Positions 1 through 9,132 of a stretch of 64,000 nt of DNA are shown piece after piece. The stretch is from contig NZ_JNIJ01000010.1 of the NCBI RefSeq assembly GCF_000701345.1, forward strand, positions 124,001 to 188,000, in the 5' to 3' direction. The notes under the pieces were generated by a model. The model did no database searches, was not told the DNA's origin, and was given only the letters and a program-made list of their open reading frames with translations. This DNA comes from Bradyrhizobium sp. URHD0069 (GTDB lineage Bacteria > Pseudomonadota > Alphaproteobacteria > Rhizobiales > Xanthobacteraceae). How positions within the stretch are numbered: the stretch's first letter is position 1; each line of letters begins with the position of its first letter. The translations under genes were made by a program, and so were the position numbers.

Positions 1-345
1 GGCGGCGGCTTCATCCTGATCCCGATTATGATCTATCTGTTGCGGGTGCCGACCTCGACCGTGATCGGCACCTCCATGGTGCTGACGCTGGTGACCATGG
101 CGTTCGCCACCATGCTTCACGCGGTCACCAATCATCTGGTCGATGCCGTGCTGGCGCTGATCCTGATGGTCGGCGGTGTGACCGGCGCGCAGTTCGGCGC
201 CCGCGCCGGTCAGAAAATCCGTGGCGAACATCTGCGGCTATTGCTCGGGCTGTTAATTCTTGCGGTCGGAATCCGCTTCGCGATCGAGCTGGTGATCCGT
301 CCTGACGATCTCTTCACTATTCGGGAACTCGGAGGCGCCGCATGA
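1..345 (+). CDS. TauE/SafE-family membrane transporter, C-terminal part (truncated by window edge)
   Basis: The reading frame is open from the first base, so only about the last 114 residues are present. They open with a glycine-rich GGGF-x-x-x-P segment followed by several hydrophobic helices separated by short polar loops, as in the second repeat of TauE/SafE (TSUP) permeases, which export small sulfur-containing or organic anions across the inner membrane. The stop overlaps the next start by four bases (ATGA), indicating translational coupling to the TIGR02186-like gene. The substrate cannot be deduced. Confidence 0.8.
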   Translation, partial: GGGFILIPIMIYLLRVPTSTVIGTSMVLTLVTMAFATMLHAVTNHLVDAVLALILMVGGVTGAQFGARAGQKIRGEHLRLLLGLLILAVGIRFAIELVIRPDDLFTIRELGGAA

Positions 346-1124
346 ACGCGCGCACCTCATTCGGCGCTGTGCTGGTGCTCAGCACGATTTTCGCTGTCTT
401 CCCCGCGCGCGCGGAGCGGCTGATCGTGTCGGTCTCGAACCATCGGGTCACCGTCACGCCGAACTATTCCGGCGAAGAACTCGTGCTGTTCGGCTCGGTC
501 GAAAAGGACGCGTCCACGCCGGCCAGCCGTACCAATTACGATCTCGTGGTGACCGTCTCCGGCCCGCGCGCCGATATGGTGACGCGCCGCAAGGAGCGCA
601 AATTCGGCATTTGGATCAACACCGATTACCGGCAATTTCTGAAAGTGCCGACGTATCTCGCACTGTTTTCCAACCGGCCGTTTGACGCCATCGCGTCTCC
701 GGAAGTGCAGCGGCGGCAGCAGCTCGGTCTCAACAATGTGCTGCTCACCCAGCGCGTCGGGCCCGACTATGCCGACGTGGTGCCGAACGATCCGTTCCGC
801 AGCGCCTTCGTGCGGCTGCGCTCCGAACACGGCCTCTATCGCGAGGCGACCTCCGCGGTGACATTCCTGACCCCGACCTTGTTTCGTACCGGCATTCCGC
901 TTCCGGCCGAAGTGCCTATCGGCACCTATGATGTCGAGATCAAGCTGTTTTCCAATGGCGCGCTGGTGACGCGGACCGAAAGCGCGTTTGAAATCGTCAA
1001 GGTCGGCTTTGAACAGTTCGTCGCCACCACCGCCCGTCAGAACGGCTTCATCTATGGACTGTTCACGGCATTCATGGCGCTGATGACCGGGTGGATGGCC
1101 TCGATCGTCTTCCGCAAGGACTAG
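342..1124 (+). CDS. TIGR02186-family exported, membrane-anchored protein
   Basis: This 260-residue protein has a cleavable-looking signal peptide (cut after an Ala-Arg-Ala near residue 24), a long periplasmic beta-rich region, and one C-terminal transmembrane helix (about residues 236-256) ending in a short basic tail. That layout and its coupling to a TauE/SafE permease match the TIGR02186 family, usually found beside such transporters. I infer that it is a periplasmic accessory factor of the exporter. The biochemical role is unknown. Confidence 0.75.
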   Translation: MNARTSFGAVLVLSTIFAVFPARAERLIVSVSNHRVTVTPNYSGEELVLFGSVEKDASTPASRTNYDLVVTVSGPRADMVTRRKERKFGIWINTDYRQFLKVPTYLALFSNRPFDAIASPEVQRRQQLGLNNVLLTQRVGPDYADVVPNDPFRSAFVRLRSEHGLYREATSAVTFLTPTLFRTGIPLPAEVPIGTYDVEIKLFSNGALVTRTESAFEIVKVGFEQFVATTARQNGFIYGLFTAFMALMTGWMASIVFRKD

Positions 1125-1150
1125 GTTCGCTGCAGGTGGAGGCGGCGCAG

Positions 1151-1861
1151 TCAATAGCAGCGCGAGGCGGCGATGGTATGCAGCCGGCGGTCGCCGAGCA
1201 CATGCGCCATGAAGCCGGGCGTCCCGAATATTTTCGCAAACGCCGTGTCGCGAATGCTGAGGCCGCCGGTATAGGCACCGAACGCCGGCATCACCGCGCG
1301 TTCGCCGTCGCAGGCAAAGCATCGCCGCTCCATCGAACGTCCGCGCGTCGACACGCGCGCTTTCGGATGCAGATGTCCGGCGATTTCGCCGGCCGCCCCG
1401 GTCGGCTCATGACGAAACGCGATCGGGCCAACAGCTACCTCGCTGGCAACCAGTCCGCCGAGATCCGATGGCAGCGCCGGATCGTGATTGCCCGAAATCC
1501 AGATCCAGTCGCGCCGCGCCTGCAGCGCCGCGATGGCATCGCGATCCACCACCGACAGCCGATCATGGGCGTCGCGGTCATGAAAACTGTCACCGAGCGC
1601 AATCACCATCCGCGGGTCGTGCCGCGCAATCACCACACTAAGTCGGCCCAGCGTCGCGACTGTATCGTAGGGCGGCAACAGCACGCCGCGCGTTGCAAAG
1701 CTGGAGCCTTTTTCCAGATGCAGATCGGAGACGACAAGCAGGCTTTGCTCTTCCCAGAACAGCGCGCCTGAGAGATCGGCGACCAAGGTCACGCCCGCGA
1801 CATTGACGGTCGTGACGCGCGCAGCGGGTTCGTCTTGCATAGATTGCGCGCGTGCCGTCAC
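1151..1861 (-). CDS. pdeM: Ligase-associated DNA damage response endonuclease PdeM (metallophosphoesterase)
   Basis: A calcineurin-like phosphoesterase of 236 residues. Metal-binding motifs are visible in order: D-x-H at residues 46-48, GD at 90-91, GNHD at 124-127 and GHLH at 162-165. The family (TIGR04123) co-occurs with an ATP-dependent ligase, an Lhr-type helicase and a beta-CASP exonuclease in bacterial DNA repair. It starts three bases after the helicase stop, so the two share a transcript; the exonuclease and ligase are transcribed divergently about 4 kb away. The substrate is inferred from family and context. Confidence 0.88.
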   Translation of the reverse strand: MTARAQSMQDEPAARVTTVNVAGVTLVADLSGALFWEEQSLLVVSDLHLEKGSSFATRGVLLPPYDTVATLGRLSVVIARHDPRMVIALGDSFHDRDAHDRLSVVDRDAIAALQARRDWIWISGNHDPALPSDLGGLVASEVAVGPIAFRHEPTGAAGEIAGHLHPKARVSTRGRSMERRCFACDGERAVMPAFGAYTGGLSIRDTAFAKIFGTPGFMAHVLGDRRLHTIAASRCY

Positions 1862-1864
1862 CGT

Positions 1865-4537
1865 CTATCCAGTCGCCTCTTTGACGAGCTCGTCGGCGGC
1901 TTCCGCCAGCAATTCGTCGGATGCTTCGCCATAAACTGACTCGCGGCCGATTTCCAGCATCACCGGCACCGCCAGCGGCGAAACCCGGTCGAGTTCCTTG
2001 TGGATGATTCGCCCGTGGATTCGCGACAGCATATCACCGAGGCGGCGAAGATCGAGCAGCCCGGTCGCGGCATCGGCGCGCGCCGCGCGCAATAGCACGT
2101 GATCTGCCTGATGCTTGCGCAGCACGTCATAGATCAAATCGGTCGAGAACAGCACCTGCCGCCTGGTCTTTTCCTCCCCGGTGAATCGCCGCGCGATCAA
2201 TCCCGAGATGATCGCGCAGGTGCGGAAGGTGCGTTTCATCAGCGCGGATTCCGCAAGCCAGGCTTCGAGGTCGTCGCCCAGCATGTCCGGATCGAACAGC
2301 GCGTTGAGATCGAGCCGGCCCTGCCGGATCATGAACGACATATCCCCTAATCCCCATACCGCCAGCGCATATTCATTGGCGACGAACCCCAGCGGCCGCA
2401 CCCGCGCGCGTTCCATCCGCCGCGTCAGCAACATGCCGAGCGTCTGGTGCGCCAGCCTACCTTCAAAGGGATAACAGACAAGGTAGTGCTTGTTGGCTCG
2501 CGGAAAGGTCTCCACCAAAAGTTCGCGCACGCCGGGGACGCGTGAAATATCCCTTTGCAGCGATAACCAGTCGCGCACCTGATCCGGCAAGCCGCCCCAG
2601 GCGCGCTTGTCGTCAAGCAATTTGCGAACGCGCTCGGCGAGATAGGTCGAGAGCGGAAACTTGCCGCCCATATAGGACGGCACTTTCGCGTCCTTGTCGT
2701 TGGCGCGCGAGACATAGACATTGTCTTCCGCCAGCGCTTCATAGCGGACCACCTCGCCGCCGAACACGAAGGTGTCGCCAATAACGAGGCCTTCGATAAA
2801 GGCTTCCTCGATCTCGCCGAGCATCCGGCCGCCGCGTCCCAACGCGCCGGTCGATCCCGATCCGCCGCCGCGCGAGCGCACCAGCCGCACCTTCAGCATG
2901 GTGTCTTCGACGATGGTGCCGACGTTGAGGCGATAGCTTTGTCGCACCCGGGGATTGGCGACCCGCCATCGGCCGTTCTTGTCCTGCTTGATGCGCGCGA
3001 AACGCTCATAGGTTTTCAGCGCATAGCCGCCGGTGGCGACGAAATCGACCACGTCGTCGAAATCGGTTCGTGTGAGATTTGAGTAGGGCGCGGCCGTCAG
3101 CACCTCGCCATAGAGCCGATCGGACAGAAATGGCTCGCCGCAGGCGCAGCCGAGCACGTGCTGCGCCAGCACATCGAGCGCGCCGGTGCGCAGCGGCGGA
3201 GTATCCTGCGCATTCTCCGCCACCGCGTCGATCGCAACCGCGCATTCCAGCACCTCGAAGCGATTGGCCGGCACCAGTACCGCGCGCGAGGCTTCATCGA
3301 TCCGGTGGTTGGCACGGCCGATCCGCTGCATCAGCCTCGACGCCCCCTTCGGCGCGCCGACATTGATGACGAGATCGACGTCGCCCCAGTCGACGCCGAG
3401 ATCGAGCGAGGAGGTGCAGACCACGCCGCGCAATCTTCCCGCCGCCATCGCGTCCTCGACCTTGCGGCGCTGCGCGACATCCAGCGAGCCCTGATGCAGC
3501 GCGATTGCGAGACCATCGTCGTTCATGCGCCAGAGATCCTGAAACAGCATCTCGGCCTGGCTACGGGTGTTGACGAAAACCAGCGTGGTCTTGTTGCGCT
3601 TGATCAGGTCGTAAATTTCACCGAGCGCATGGCGCGCGGTGTGGCCCGCCCATGGCAACCGCTCGCGCGTATCGAGCATCTCGACAATCGGCGCCGCCGC
3701 GCCGCCGGCGACCACGATATCGGCAGCCTCGCTTGCACCGTCGCGCTGTGGCACCAGAAACCGCGCCAACGATTCCGGCTCCGCTACCGTCGCCGACAGC
3801 CCGATGGAGCGCATCCGCGGCGCCAGCCGCCACAGCCGCGCCAGCCCGAGCGACAGCAAGTCGCCGCGCTTCGAGGTCACGAGGGCATGCAGCTCGTCGA
3901 GTACGATGCGCCGGAGCGAGGAGAACAGAAACGGCGCATCATCGGACGACAGCAACAACGCCAGTTGTTCTGGCGTGGTCAGCAGGATATCCGGCGGATA
4001 GCGCCGCTGCCGCTGCCGCCGCGACACGGGCGTGTCGCCGGTGCGGGTCTCGACCTTGATCGGCAGCGCCATCTCGGTAACAGGCGTTTCCAGGTTGCGC
4101 GCGATATCGACCGCGAGCGCTTTCAGCGGCGAGATGTAGAGGGTGTGGAGCCCGCGGCTGCGTTGCGCGCCCGCTGGCGGCGCTCCCTCTTCCCTTGTGG
4201 GGGAGGGCCGGGGAGACGGATAAGCCGTAGCGTTCGGTGCGTGGAGTTCACCCTCCTCCCGCAGCCCTTCGGGCGTCGACCTCCCCCATAAGCGGGAAGG
4301 TGACGAAGTGGGCCGAATGGCGCTGAGCTCCACCAGCGTCGGCAGGAATCCCGCCAGCGTCTTGCCGGCGCCGGTGGGCGCAATCAGCAAGGCGGAACGA
4401 TCGTCGCGGGCCTTTGCGAGTAGCGCAAGCTGATGCTCGCGCGGCGACCATCCGCGCGCGGCGAACCACGCACGGAAATGCGCCGGCAGGAGCGCGGCTG
4501 TTTCGTCCGGGGAAGCGGGCAGGATGCGGGACGGCAC
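1865..4537 (-). CDS. Ligase-associated DNA damage response DEXH-box helicase (Lhr-type)
   Basis: An 890-residue superfamily 2 helicase. Walker A (APTGAGKT) lies at residues 53-60, the DEXH box reads DELH at 214-217 and motif III reads SAT at 248-250; the long C-terminal half fits the winged-helix and Lhr-core regions. It is predicted to unwind DNA or DNA-RNA duplexes in the ligase-associated repair set (TIGR04121). Residues about 78-126 are a Pro/Arg/Glu-rich insertion encoded by a palindromic repeat and are unlike the rest of the protein; the frame stays open through it. The gene is followed immediately by pdeM. Confidence 0.88.
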   Translation of the reverse strand: MPSRILPASPDETAALLPAHFRAWFAARGWSPREHQLALLAKARDDRSALLIAPTGAGKTLAGFLPTLVELSAIRPTSSPSRLWGRSTPEGLREEGELHAPNATAYPSPRPSPTREEGAPPAGAQRSRGLHTLYISPLKALAVDIARNLETPVTEMALPIKVETRTGDTPVSRRQRQRRYPPDILLTTPEQLALLLSSDDAPFLFSSLRRIVLDELHALVTSKRGDLLSLGLARLWRLAPRMRSIGLSATVAEPESLARFLVPQRDGASEAADIVVAGGAAAPIVEMLDTRERLPWAGHTARHALGEIYDLIKRNKTTLVFVNTRSQAEMLFQDLWRMNDDGLAIALHQGSLDVAQRRKVEDAMAAGRLRGVVCTSSLDLGVDWGDVDLVINVGAPKGASRLMQRIGRANHRIDEASRAVLVPANRFEVLECAVAIDAVAENAQDTPPLRTGALDVLAQHVLGCACGEPFLSDRLYGEVLTAAPYSNLTRTDFDDVVDFVATGGYALKTYERFARIKQDKNGRWRVANPRVRQSYRLNVGTIVEDTMLKVRLVRSRGGGSGSTGALGRGGRMLGEIEEAFIEGLVIGDTFVFGGEVVRYEALAEDNVYVSRANDKDAKVPSYMGGKFPLSTYLAERVRKLLDDKRAWGGLPDQVRDWLSLQRDISRVPGVRELLVETFPRANKHYLVCYPFEGRLAHQTLGMLLTRRMERARVRPLGFVANEYALAVWGLGDMSFMIRQGRLDLNALFDPDMLGDDLEAWLAESALMKRTFRTCAIISGLIARRFTGEEKTRRQVLFSTDLIYDVLRKHQADHVLLRAARADAATGLLDLRRLGDMLSRIHGRIIHKELDRVSPLAVPVMLEIGRESVYGEASDELLAEAADELVKEATG
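4160..4306. repeat. Palindromic repeat element inserted in frame inside the helicase gene
   Basis: The segment contains GC-rich inverted blocks (near 4181-4207 and 4250-4303) such as ctcccgcagcccttcgggcg and ctcccccataagcgggaagg. These resemble interspersed palindromic repeats common between genes in Bradyrhizobium-like genomes, but here they lie within codons 78-126 of the helicase. The element's length keeps the frame. The encoded stretch is Pro/Ser/Arg/Glu-rich and falls between Walker A and the next conserved strand, a place where related proteins have a short loop (from memory). Confidence 0.7.
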
Positions 4538-4672
4538 AGTCCAAGACCTAAGCCGTTACGACGGCTTCGTCGAGGCCGGCGGCGGATCAAAATCGCTCCG
4601 CCCCCCTTGGGAATCGGCTATTCCGTGACCGGCTTGTCGGAAATGTCCCAGTCCTTGCCGTTGAATACAGAC

Positions 4673-5599
4673 TCAAGTTTTCGTCGCAACCACCACCAGG
4701 CCGGGCACCGGCGCGTTGTCCTCATTGCGGGCCGACAAATCCTCGAGCCGTGACAGCGTAAACCCGGCATCGCTGATCGATGAACGCATATAGCCGGCGC
4801 TATGAGCATAACGCAGCCCCTCACCGAGAATGACGGCGTCGCCGCCATGCGTCTCCACCGTGAACGCCAGCAGGCCGCCGGCGACCAGCACGCGCTTCAC
4901 TTCACGCAGCAACGGCGTGAGATCGGAGAGATAGACCATGGCGTCGGCGGCGAGAACGAGATCGGCGCTGGCGTCAGGCTTGCTCCGCAAGCCCTCCAAC
5001 ATGTCGGCGACCTCGAGCTGCGCATAGAGACCAGTAGCGCGCGCCTTCTCGATCATGCGCGGCGACAGATCGACGCCGATGAAATGATCGACCGCCCTGG
5101 CGAACGCGCTGGCCGCTAGCCCCGTACCGCAGCCGAGGTCGATGGCGCGCTTGAAAAAGGCGGGCCTGCGGAGCGCGTGCCGGGCGGCCAGCACGGCCTT
5201 GAATAACAGCGCAGGACCGCGATAGCCGAGATCGTCGACCAGTGCCGTCTCGAATCTCGGCGCGTATTGATCGAACAGCGCGCGCACATAGGCCTGCGGC
5301 ATCGCCGAGAGTTTGTCGGCACCGAGCAGCGTCAGCCGCAGGCTTGCGCCGTGCCGATCCTCGGGATCGGCGTCTTGCGCTTTCCGAAATGCAGCAATCG
5401 CCGCATCGCGCTCGCCGAGCTGTCCGCGAATTTCTCCCAGCGTGAACCAGGCGGATGCAAAGCCGGGCGCCAGCTCGGTCGCCTGTAACAACAGATCGGC
5501 AGCGGCGGCAAGATCGCCTTTCAGTTGCAGGTCGCGCGCAAAATCGAACCGGCGGTCGGCAACGAGATCGCCAGAGGACAGGAATAGGCGGGCGGGCAT
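4673..5599 (-). CDS. TPR-containing class I SAM-dependent methyltransferase
   Basis: A protein of 308 residues. The N-terminal region (about 18-85) forms two tetratricopeptide-like helical pairs. A Rossmann methyltransferase domain follows, with motif I (IDLGCGTG) at residues 153-160 and an acidic VDLS further on that would hold the ribose of S-adenosylmethionine. The substrate is not evident. It sits between the two halves of the ligase-associated repair cluster and is oriented like the helicase, but 135 bp and its own start separate it from that gene, so co-regulation is only possible. Confidence 0.75.
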   Translation of the reverse strand: MPARLFLSSGDLVADRRFDFARDLQLKGDLAAAADLLLQATELAPGFASAWFTLGEIRGQLGERDAAIAAFRKAQDADPEDRHGASLRLTLLGADKLSAMPQAYVRALFDQYAPRFETALVDDLGYRGPALLFKAVLAARHALRRPAFFKRAIDLGCGTGLAASAFARAVDHFIGVDLSPRMIEKARATGLYAQLEVADMLEGLRSKPDASADLVLAADAMVYLSDLTPLLREVKRVLVAGGLLAFTVETHGGDAVILGEGLRYAHSAGYMRSSISDAGFTLSRLEDLSARNEDNAPVPGLVVVATKT

Positions 5600-5753
5600 G
5601 GCTCTACATTCATCATCGCCGAACGCCTGTCCCCCACTTGATCGGGATGATCCGGCAATTCATAAAAAAAGAATTCTTTCGGAAAATGGATGCGCGGGTC
5701 AAGCCCACGCAGGACGGGTAAAAATCGCTCCACTGGAGCCCTATATAACCGAG

Positions 5754-6794
5754 ATGCGTCCGCAAGACATCCTGATGCCGGTGTCCGCCGGCCTGTGCTG
5801 CAAGCCCGGCGGCTTCCATATCGATCCGGTGCGGCCGGTCGAGCGCGCCGTGATCACCCATGGCCATTCCGACCACGCCCGATCAGGTCATGGCGCGGTG
5901 CTGGCTACCCGGGAGACGCTCGACATGATGCGGCTGCGTTACGGCGATCATTTCGCCGGCACTACGCAGGCCATCGCCTATGGCGAGCAAGTGCGGCTCG
6001 GCGACGTCCGGATCAAATTTCATCCCGCAGGTCACGTGTTGGGCTCGGCGCAGATCGCGGTTTCCTGCAAAGACACCTGCATCGTCGCCTCCGGCGATTA
6101 CAAGGATGCGCCCGACCCGACCTGCGCGCCGTTCGAGGTGGTGCCGTGCGACGTGTTCATCACCGAGGCCACTTTCGGTTTGCCGGTGTTTCGTCACGGC
6201 AACGCGGAGGACGAAATCAGAAAGTTGTTGGCGTCGGTCGCGCTGTTCCCGGAGCGGGCGCATCTAGTCGGCGCCTATTCGCTCGGCAAGGCGCAGCGCG
6301 TGATCGCACTTTTGCGTGAGGCCGGCTACGACGCGCCGATCTATCTGCACGGCGCGATGGAAAAGATCACCGGCTACTATGAGAGCCGCGGCGTGGCGCT
6401 GGGCGAGCTGCGCCTGATCAAAGGCATGAAGAAGGCCGATCTGGCCGGCACCATCACACTGGCGCCGCCATCGGCCACCTCAGACATCTGGACGCGGCGA
6501 TTTCCCGATCCGGTCACGGCATTTGCATCGGGGTGGATGCGGGTGCGGGCGCGGGCACGGCAGCGCGGCGTCGAATTGCCGCTGGTGATCTCGGATCACG
6601 CCGATTGGGACGGACTGACCGCGACCATTGACGCCACCGGCGCAGGCGAGGTCTGGGTCACCCATGGCCAGGAAGATGCGCTGGTGCATTGGTGCACGGC
6701 CAAGGGGCTGGCCGCGCGTCCGCTCGATCTGGTCGGCTATGGCGAGGAGGACGAAGGCGACGCGACGGCGGCAGGCGAGGACGCCGAGGCATGA
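5754..6794 (+). CDS. Ligase-associated DNA exonuclease (beta-lactamase/beta-CASP fold)
   Basis: With the chosen ATG the protein has 346 residues. The frame is open further upstream, but that part is Arg/Ser-rich and antisense to the methyltransferase gene. The metallo-beta-lactamase signature HGHSDH is at residues 36-41, and later Asp and His residues (SGDYKDAPD, SDHADWDG) fit an SNM1/CPSF-like beta-CASP nuclease. The family (TIGR04122) is part of the ligase-associated DNA damage set. Its stop overlaps the ligase start as ATGA, so the two are translationally coupled. Confidence 0.87.
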   Translation: MRPQDILMPVSAGLCCKPGGFHIDPVRPVERAVITHGHSDHARSGHGAVLATRETLDMMRLRYGDHFAGTTQAIAYGEQVRLGDVRIKFHPAGHVLGSAQIAVSCKDTCIVASGDYKDAPDPTCAPFEVVPCDVFITEATFGLPVFRHGNAEDEIRKLLASVALFPERAHLVGAYSLGKAQRVIALLREAGYDAPIYLHGAMEKITGYYESRGVALGELRLIKGMKKADLAGTITLAPPSATSDIWTRRFPDPVTAFASGWMRVRARARQRGVELPLVISDHADWDGLTATIDATGAGEVWVTHGQEDALVHWCTAKGLAARPLDLVGYGEEDEGDATAAGEDAEA

Positions 6795-8479
6795 ACCGTT
6801 TCGCCGAACTGCTCGATCGGCTTTCCTACGAGCCCGGCCGCAACAACAAACTGCGGCTGATCACCGGTTACTTCCGCGAGGTCGAAGACCCCGACCGCGG
6901 TTACGCGCTCGCGGCGCTGACCGGCGCGCTATCGTTCAAGCATGCCAAGCCCGGGCTGATCCGCGACCTCATTGCGGCCCGCACCGATCCGGTGCTGTTC
7001 GCATTGTCGTATGACTATGTCGGCGATCTCTCGGAAACGGTTGCGCTGATGTGGCCGAAATCGGTGATCGATCGCGAACACGATGGTCATGATGATCAAC
7101 GACACCACAACAACCCTCCGCCGCCGACCCTCACCGAGGTCGTCACCACGCTGCGCACGCTCGGCAAGACCGAACTGCCGAAACAGCTCACGCGCTGGCT
7201 CGACGAGTTGGACGAGACCGGCCGCTGGGCGCTCTTAAAACTCGTCACCGGCGCGATGCGGATTGGGATCTCGGCGCGGCTGGCGAAGACCGCCGCGGCC
7301 GAGCTCGGCGGCAAGGACCCCCACGATATCGAATTGATGTGGCCGGGGCTCAGCCCGCCTTACCTCGATCTGTTCGCGTGGCTGGAAGGCCGCGCGGAAA
7401 AGCCTGTCAATCTCGATCCGACGCCGTTCCGTCCAGTGATGCTGGCGCATGCGATCGAGAACACGGACTTTGCCAATCTCGATGCCGCCGATTTCATCGC
7501 GGAATGGAAATGGGACGGCATTCGCGTGCAGGCGGTCAGCGGCCGCGACGAGCGCGGCAACATGCAGGTGCGGCTCTATTCGCGCAGCGGCGAAGACATT
7601 ACCAGGAGTTTTCCCGATCTATTGCCGTCGCTGCATTTGCCCGGCGCCATCGACGGCGAGCTGCTGGTGGTTCGCGATGGCCGGGTGCAAACCTTCAACG
7701 TGCTGCAGCAGCGCCTCAACCGCAAGGTCGTCTCACAAAAACTGATGAAGGATTATCCGATCCATTTGCGCGCCTACGATCTACTCGGCGAGGGCGACAG
7801 CGATCTGCGCATGCTGCCGTTCGAGGAACGCCGCGCCCGGCTCGAGGCCTTTGTCACAAAACTCGACGATGCCAGGATCGACCTGTCGCCAACGATTCCT
7901 TTCGACAGTTGGGACGCGCTCACCGCCGCACGACGAAATCCGGCCGGCGCCGGCGCAGGCGAAGATGCCGAGGCGGTCGAAGGCGTGATGCTCAAGCGCC
8001 GCGACGCGCTCTATTTGCCGGGCCGCCCGAAAGGGCAATGGTGGAAGTGGAAGCGCGATCCGCACATCATCGACGCCGTGCTGATGTATGCGCAACGCGG
8101 CCATGGCAAACGCTCGTCGTATTACTCGGACTATACGTTCGGGGTCTGGACCACGGTCGAGAATGGCGAGCAGCTGGTACCGGTCGGCAAGGCCTATTTC
8201 GGCTTCACCGACGAAGAACTCCTGCAGATCGACCGCTTCGTGCGCCGCAACACCACCGAAAAGTTCGGACCTGTCCGGCATGTGGTACACGAGCCGGACC
8301 AAGGGCTGGTACTGGAAGTCGCCTTCGAGGGATTGGCACGCTCGCCGCGGCACAAATCCGGCGTGGCGATGCGGTTTCCGCGCATCAACCGGCTGCGCTG
8401 GGACAAGCCGCCGCGCGAGGCCGACCGGCTGGAAACCCTGGAGCGGATGCTGAAAACCGACGCAATAATTCAAGCGTAG
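6791..8479 (+). CDS. ATP-dependent DNA ligase of the ligase-associated (cisplatin damage response) type
   Basis: A 562-residue ligase. The adenylation motif EWKWDG lies at residues 238-243 with Lys240 as the predicted AMP-accepting lysine; downstream are the nucleotidyltransferase motifs (DGELLV, EGVMLK, KWKRD) and a C-terminal OB fold. The N-terminal 200 residues form the helical DNA-binding domain of LigB/LigC-like bacterial enzymes (TIGR04120). The start is set by the ATGA overlap with the exonuclease; a longer frame upstream lies entirely inside that gene. It seals nicks at the end of repair. A His/Pro-rich loop near residues 94-111 looks like a lineage-specific insertion. Confidence 0.9.
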   Translation: MNRFAELLDRLSYEPGRNNKLRLITGYFREVEDPDRGYALAALTGALSFKHAKPGLIRDLIAARTDPVLFALSYDYVGDLSETVALMWPKSVIDREHDGHDDQRHHNNPPPPTLTEVVTTLRTLGKTELPKQLTRWLDELDETGRWALLKLVTGAMRIGISARLAKTAAAELGGKDPHDIELMWPGLSPPYLDLFAWLEGRAEKPVNLDPTPFRPVMLAHAIENTDFANLDAADFIAEWKWDGIRVQAVSGRDERGNMQVRLYSRSGEDITRSFPDLLPSLHLPGAIDGELLVVRDGRVQTFNVLQQRLNRKVVSQKLMKDYPIHLRAYDLLGEGDSDLRMLPFEERRARLEAFVTKLDDARIDLSPTIPFDSWDALTAARRNPAGAGAGEDAEAVEGVMLKRRDALYLPGRPKGQWWKWKRDPHIIDAVLMYAQRGHGKRSSYYSDYTFGVWTTVENGEQLVPVGKAYFGFTDEELLQIDRFVRRNTTEKFGPVRHVVHEPDQGLVLEVAFEGLARSPRHKSGVAMRFPRINRLRWDKPPREADRLETLERMLKTDAIIQA

Positions 8480-8806
8480 CGTTGTCCCGCGAAAGCCCGC
8501 CCCACACCTGATGCAGGGTGGACAGCGGTTGGCACGACGAAAGCGCGCCAAAATAGAAAGATAGAGCCGCCGTTCCGACCGAGAACCGGAACGGAAAAGG
8601 CGCTGCGCCGGCAGGCGGCCATTGACGCCGACAGGCGGGTTCCCCATCTGCCCTCCACCGTACGCGCATGATCCGCCAAAGTGTGAGCGGTTTGGCGATA
8701 AGATCATGCGCTCTTTTAACTGTTTAGAGCGCGATCGGACGCAAAACCGGTTTCCACTTTTGCTGATCGCGCTCTAGAGTGCGCAAGCACGCGCAGGAGA
8801 CCATCG
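8480..8806. other. Intergenic region between ligase and DUF6460 genes
   Basis: I see no convincing gene here. The last third is occupied by a compound palindromic repeat (separate entry); the first part is GC-rich with no clear promoter. The open frames on the minus strand are low-complexity and have no ribosome-binding site. Confidence 0.6.
8666..8776. repeat. Compound palindromic extragenic repeat, copy 1
   Basis: It begins gcatgatccgccaaag, continues through gagcggtttggcgataagatcat, and ends in a 50-bp inverted repeat (8726-8775) with arms agagcgcgatc and gatcgcgctct around the core aaaaccggtttccactttt. The same element recurs at 28987-29097. The accgg-tttccactttt core belongs to a repeat that is very common between genes in Bradyrhizobium-type genomes (from memory). 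Confidence 0.75.
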
Positions 8807-9109
8807 ATGCCCAACGACACCCGAGAATTGCCGGCAGCCGGTGACGGCCTCTATCGTTTTCTCGGAGGCTCGCCGCTGGCGGTGGCATTTCGGCTGATCC
8901 TGCTGTCGATTCTCGTGGGCGTGGTGCTCGCTGCGATCGGCTTCGATCCCTGGAATATCGTCAACAGCATCCGGCTGTTGTTTCGGCGGCTCTGGGATCT
9001 CGGCTTCGACGCCATCAACTGGTTGTGGCGCTACTTCCTGCTTGGCGCCGTGATCGTGATTCCGGTCTGGCTGCTGTCGCGGATGTTCGGCGCGCCGCGC
9101 GGACGCTAA
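8807..9109 (+). CDS. Small inner-membrane protein, DUF6460-like
   Basis: A protein of 100 residues with two hydrophobic helices (about 25-45 and 75-95) separated by a tryptophan- and arginine-rich stretch. It resembles the DUF6460 family of small rhizobial membrane proteins; no function is known. The ATG follows a purine-rich gcaggag, a good Shine-Dalgarno sequence. The next gene, a MATE transporter, starts only 23 bases after its stop, so the two may be co-transcribed. Confidence 0.7.
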   Translation: MPNDTRELPAAGDGLYRFLGGSPLAVAFRLILLSILVGVVLAAIGFDPWNIVNSIRLLFRRLWDLGFDAINWLWRYFLLGAVIVIPVWLLSRMFGAPRGR

Positions 9110-9132
9110 GCGTCGCGCGCAGGGAACGTTCG

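Noticed and set aside
3158..4291. 377-residue plus-strand frame opposite the helicase
   Set aside because: Arg/Gln-rich shadow of the GC-rich helicase gene on the other strand.
5313..5753. N-terminal extension of the beta-CASP exonuclease frame
   Set aside because: Arg/Ser-rich, antisense to the methyltransferase gene; the family start fits the ATG at 5754.
6689..6790. N-terminal extension of the DNA ligase
   Set aside because: Entirely inside the exonuclease gene; the ATGA overlap gives the natural start at 6791.
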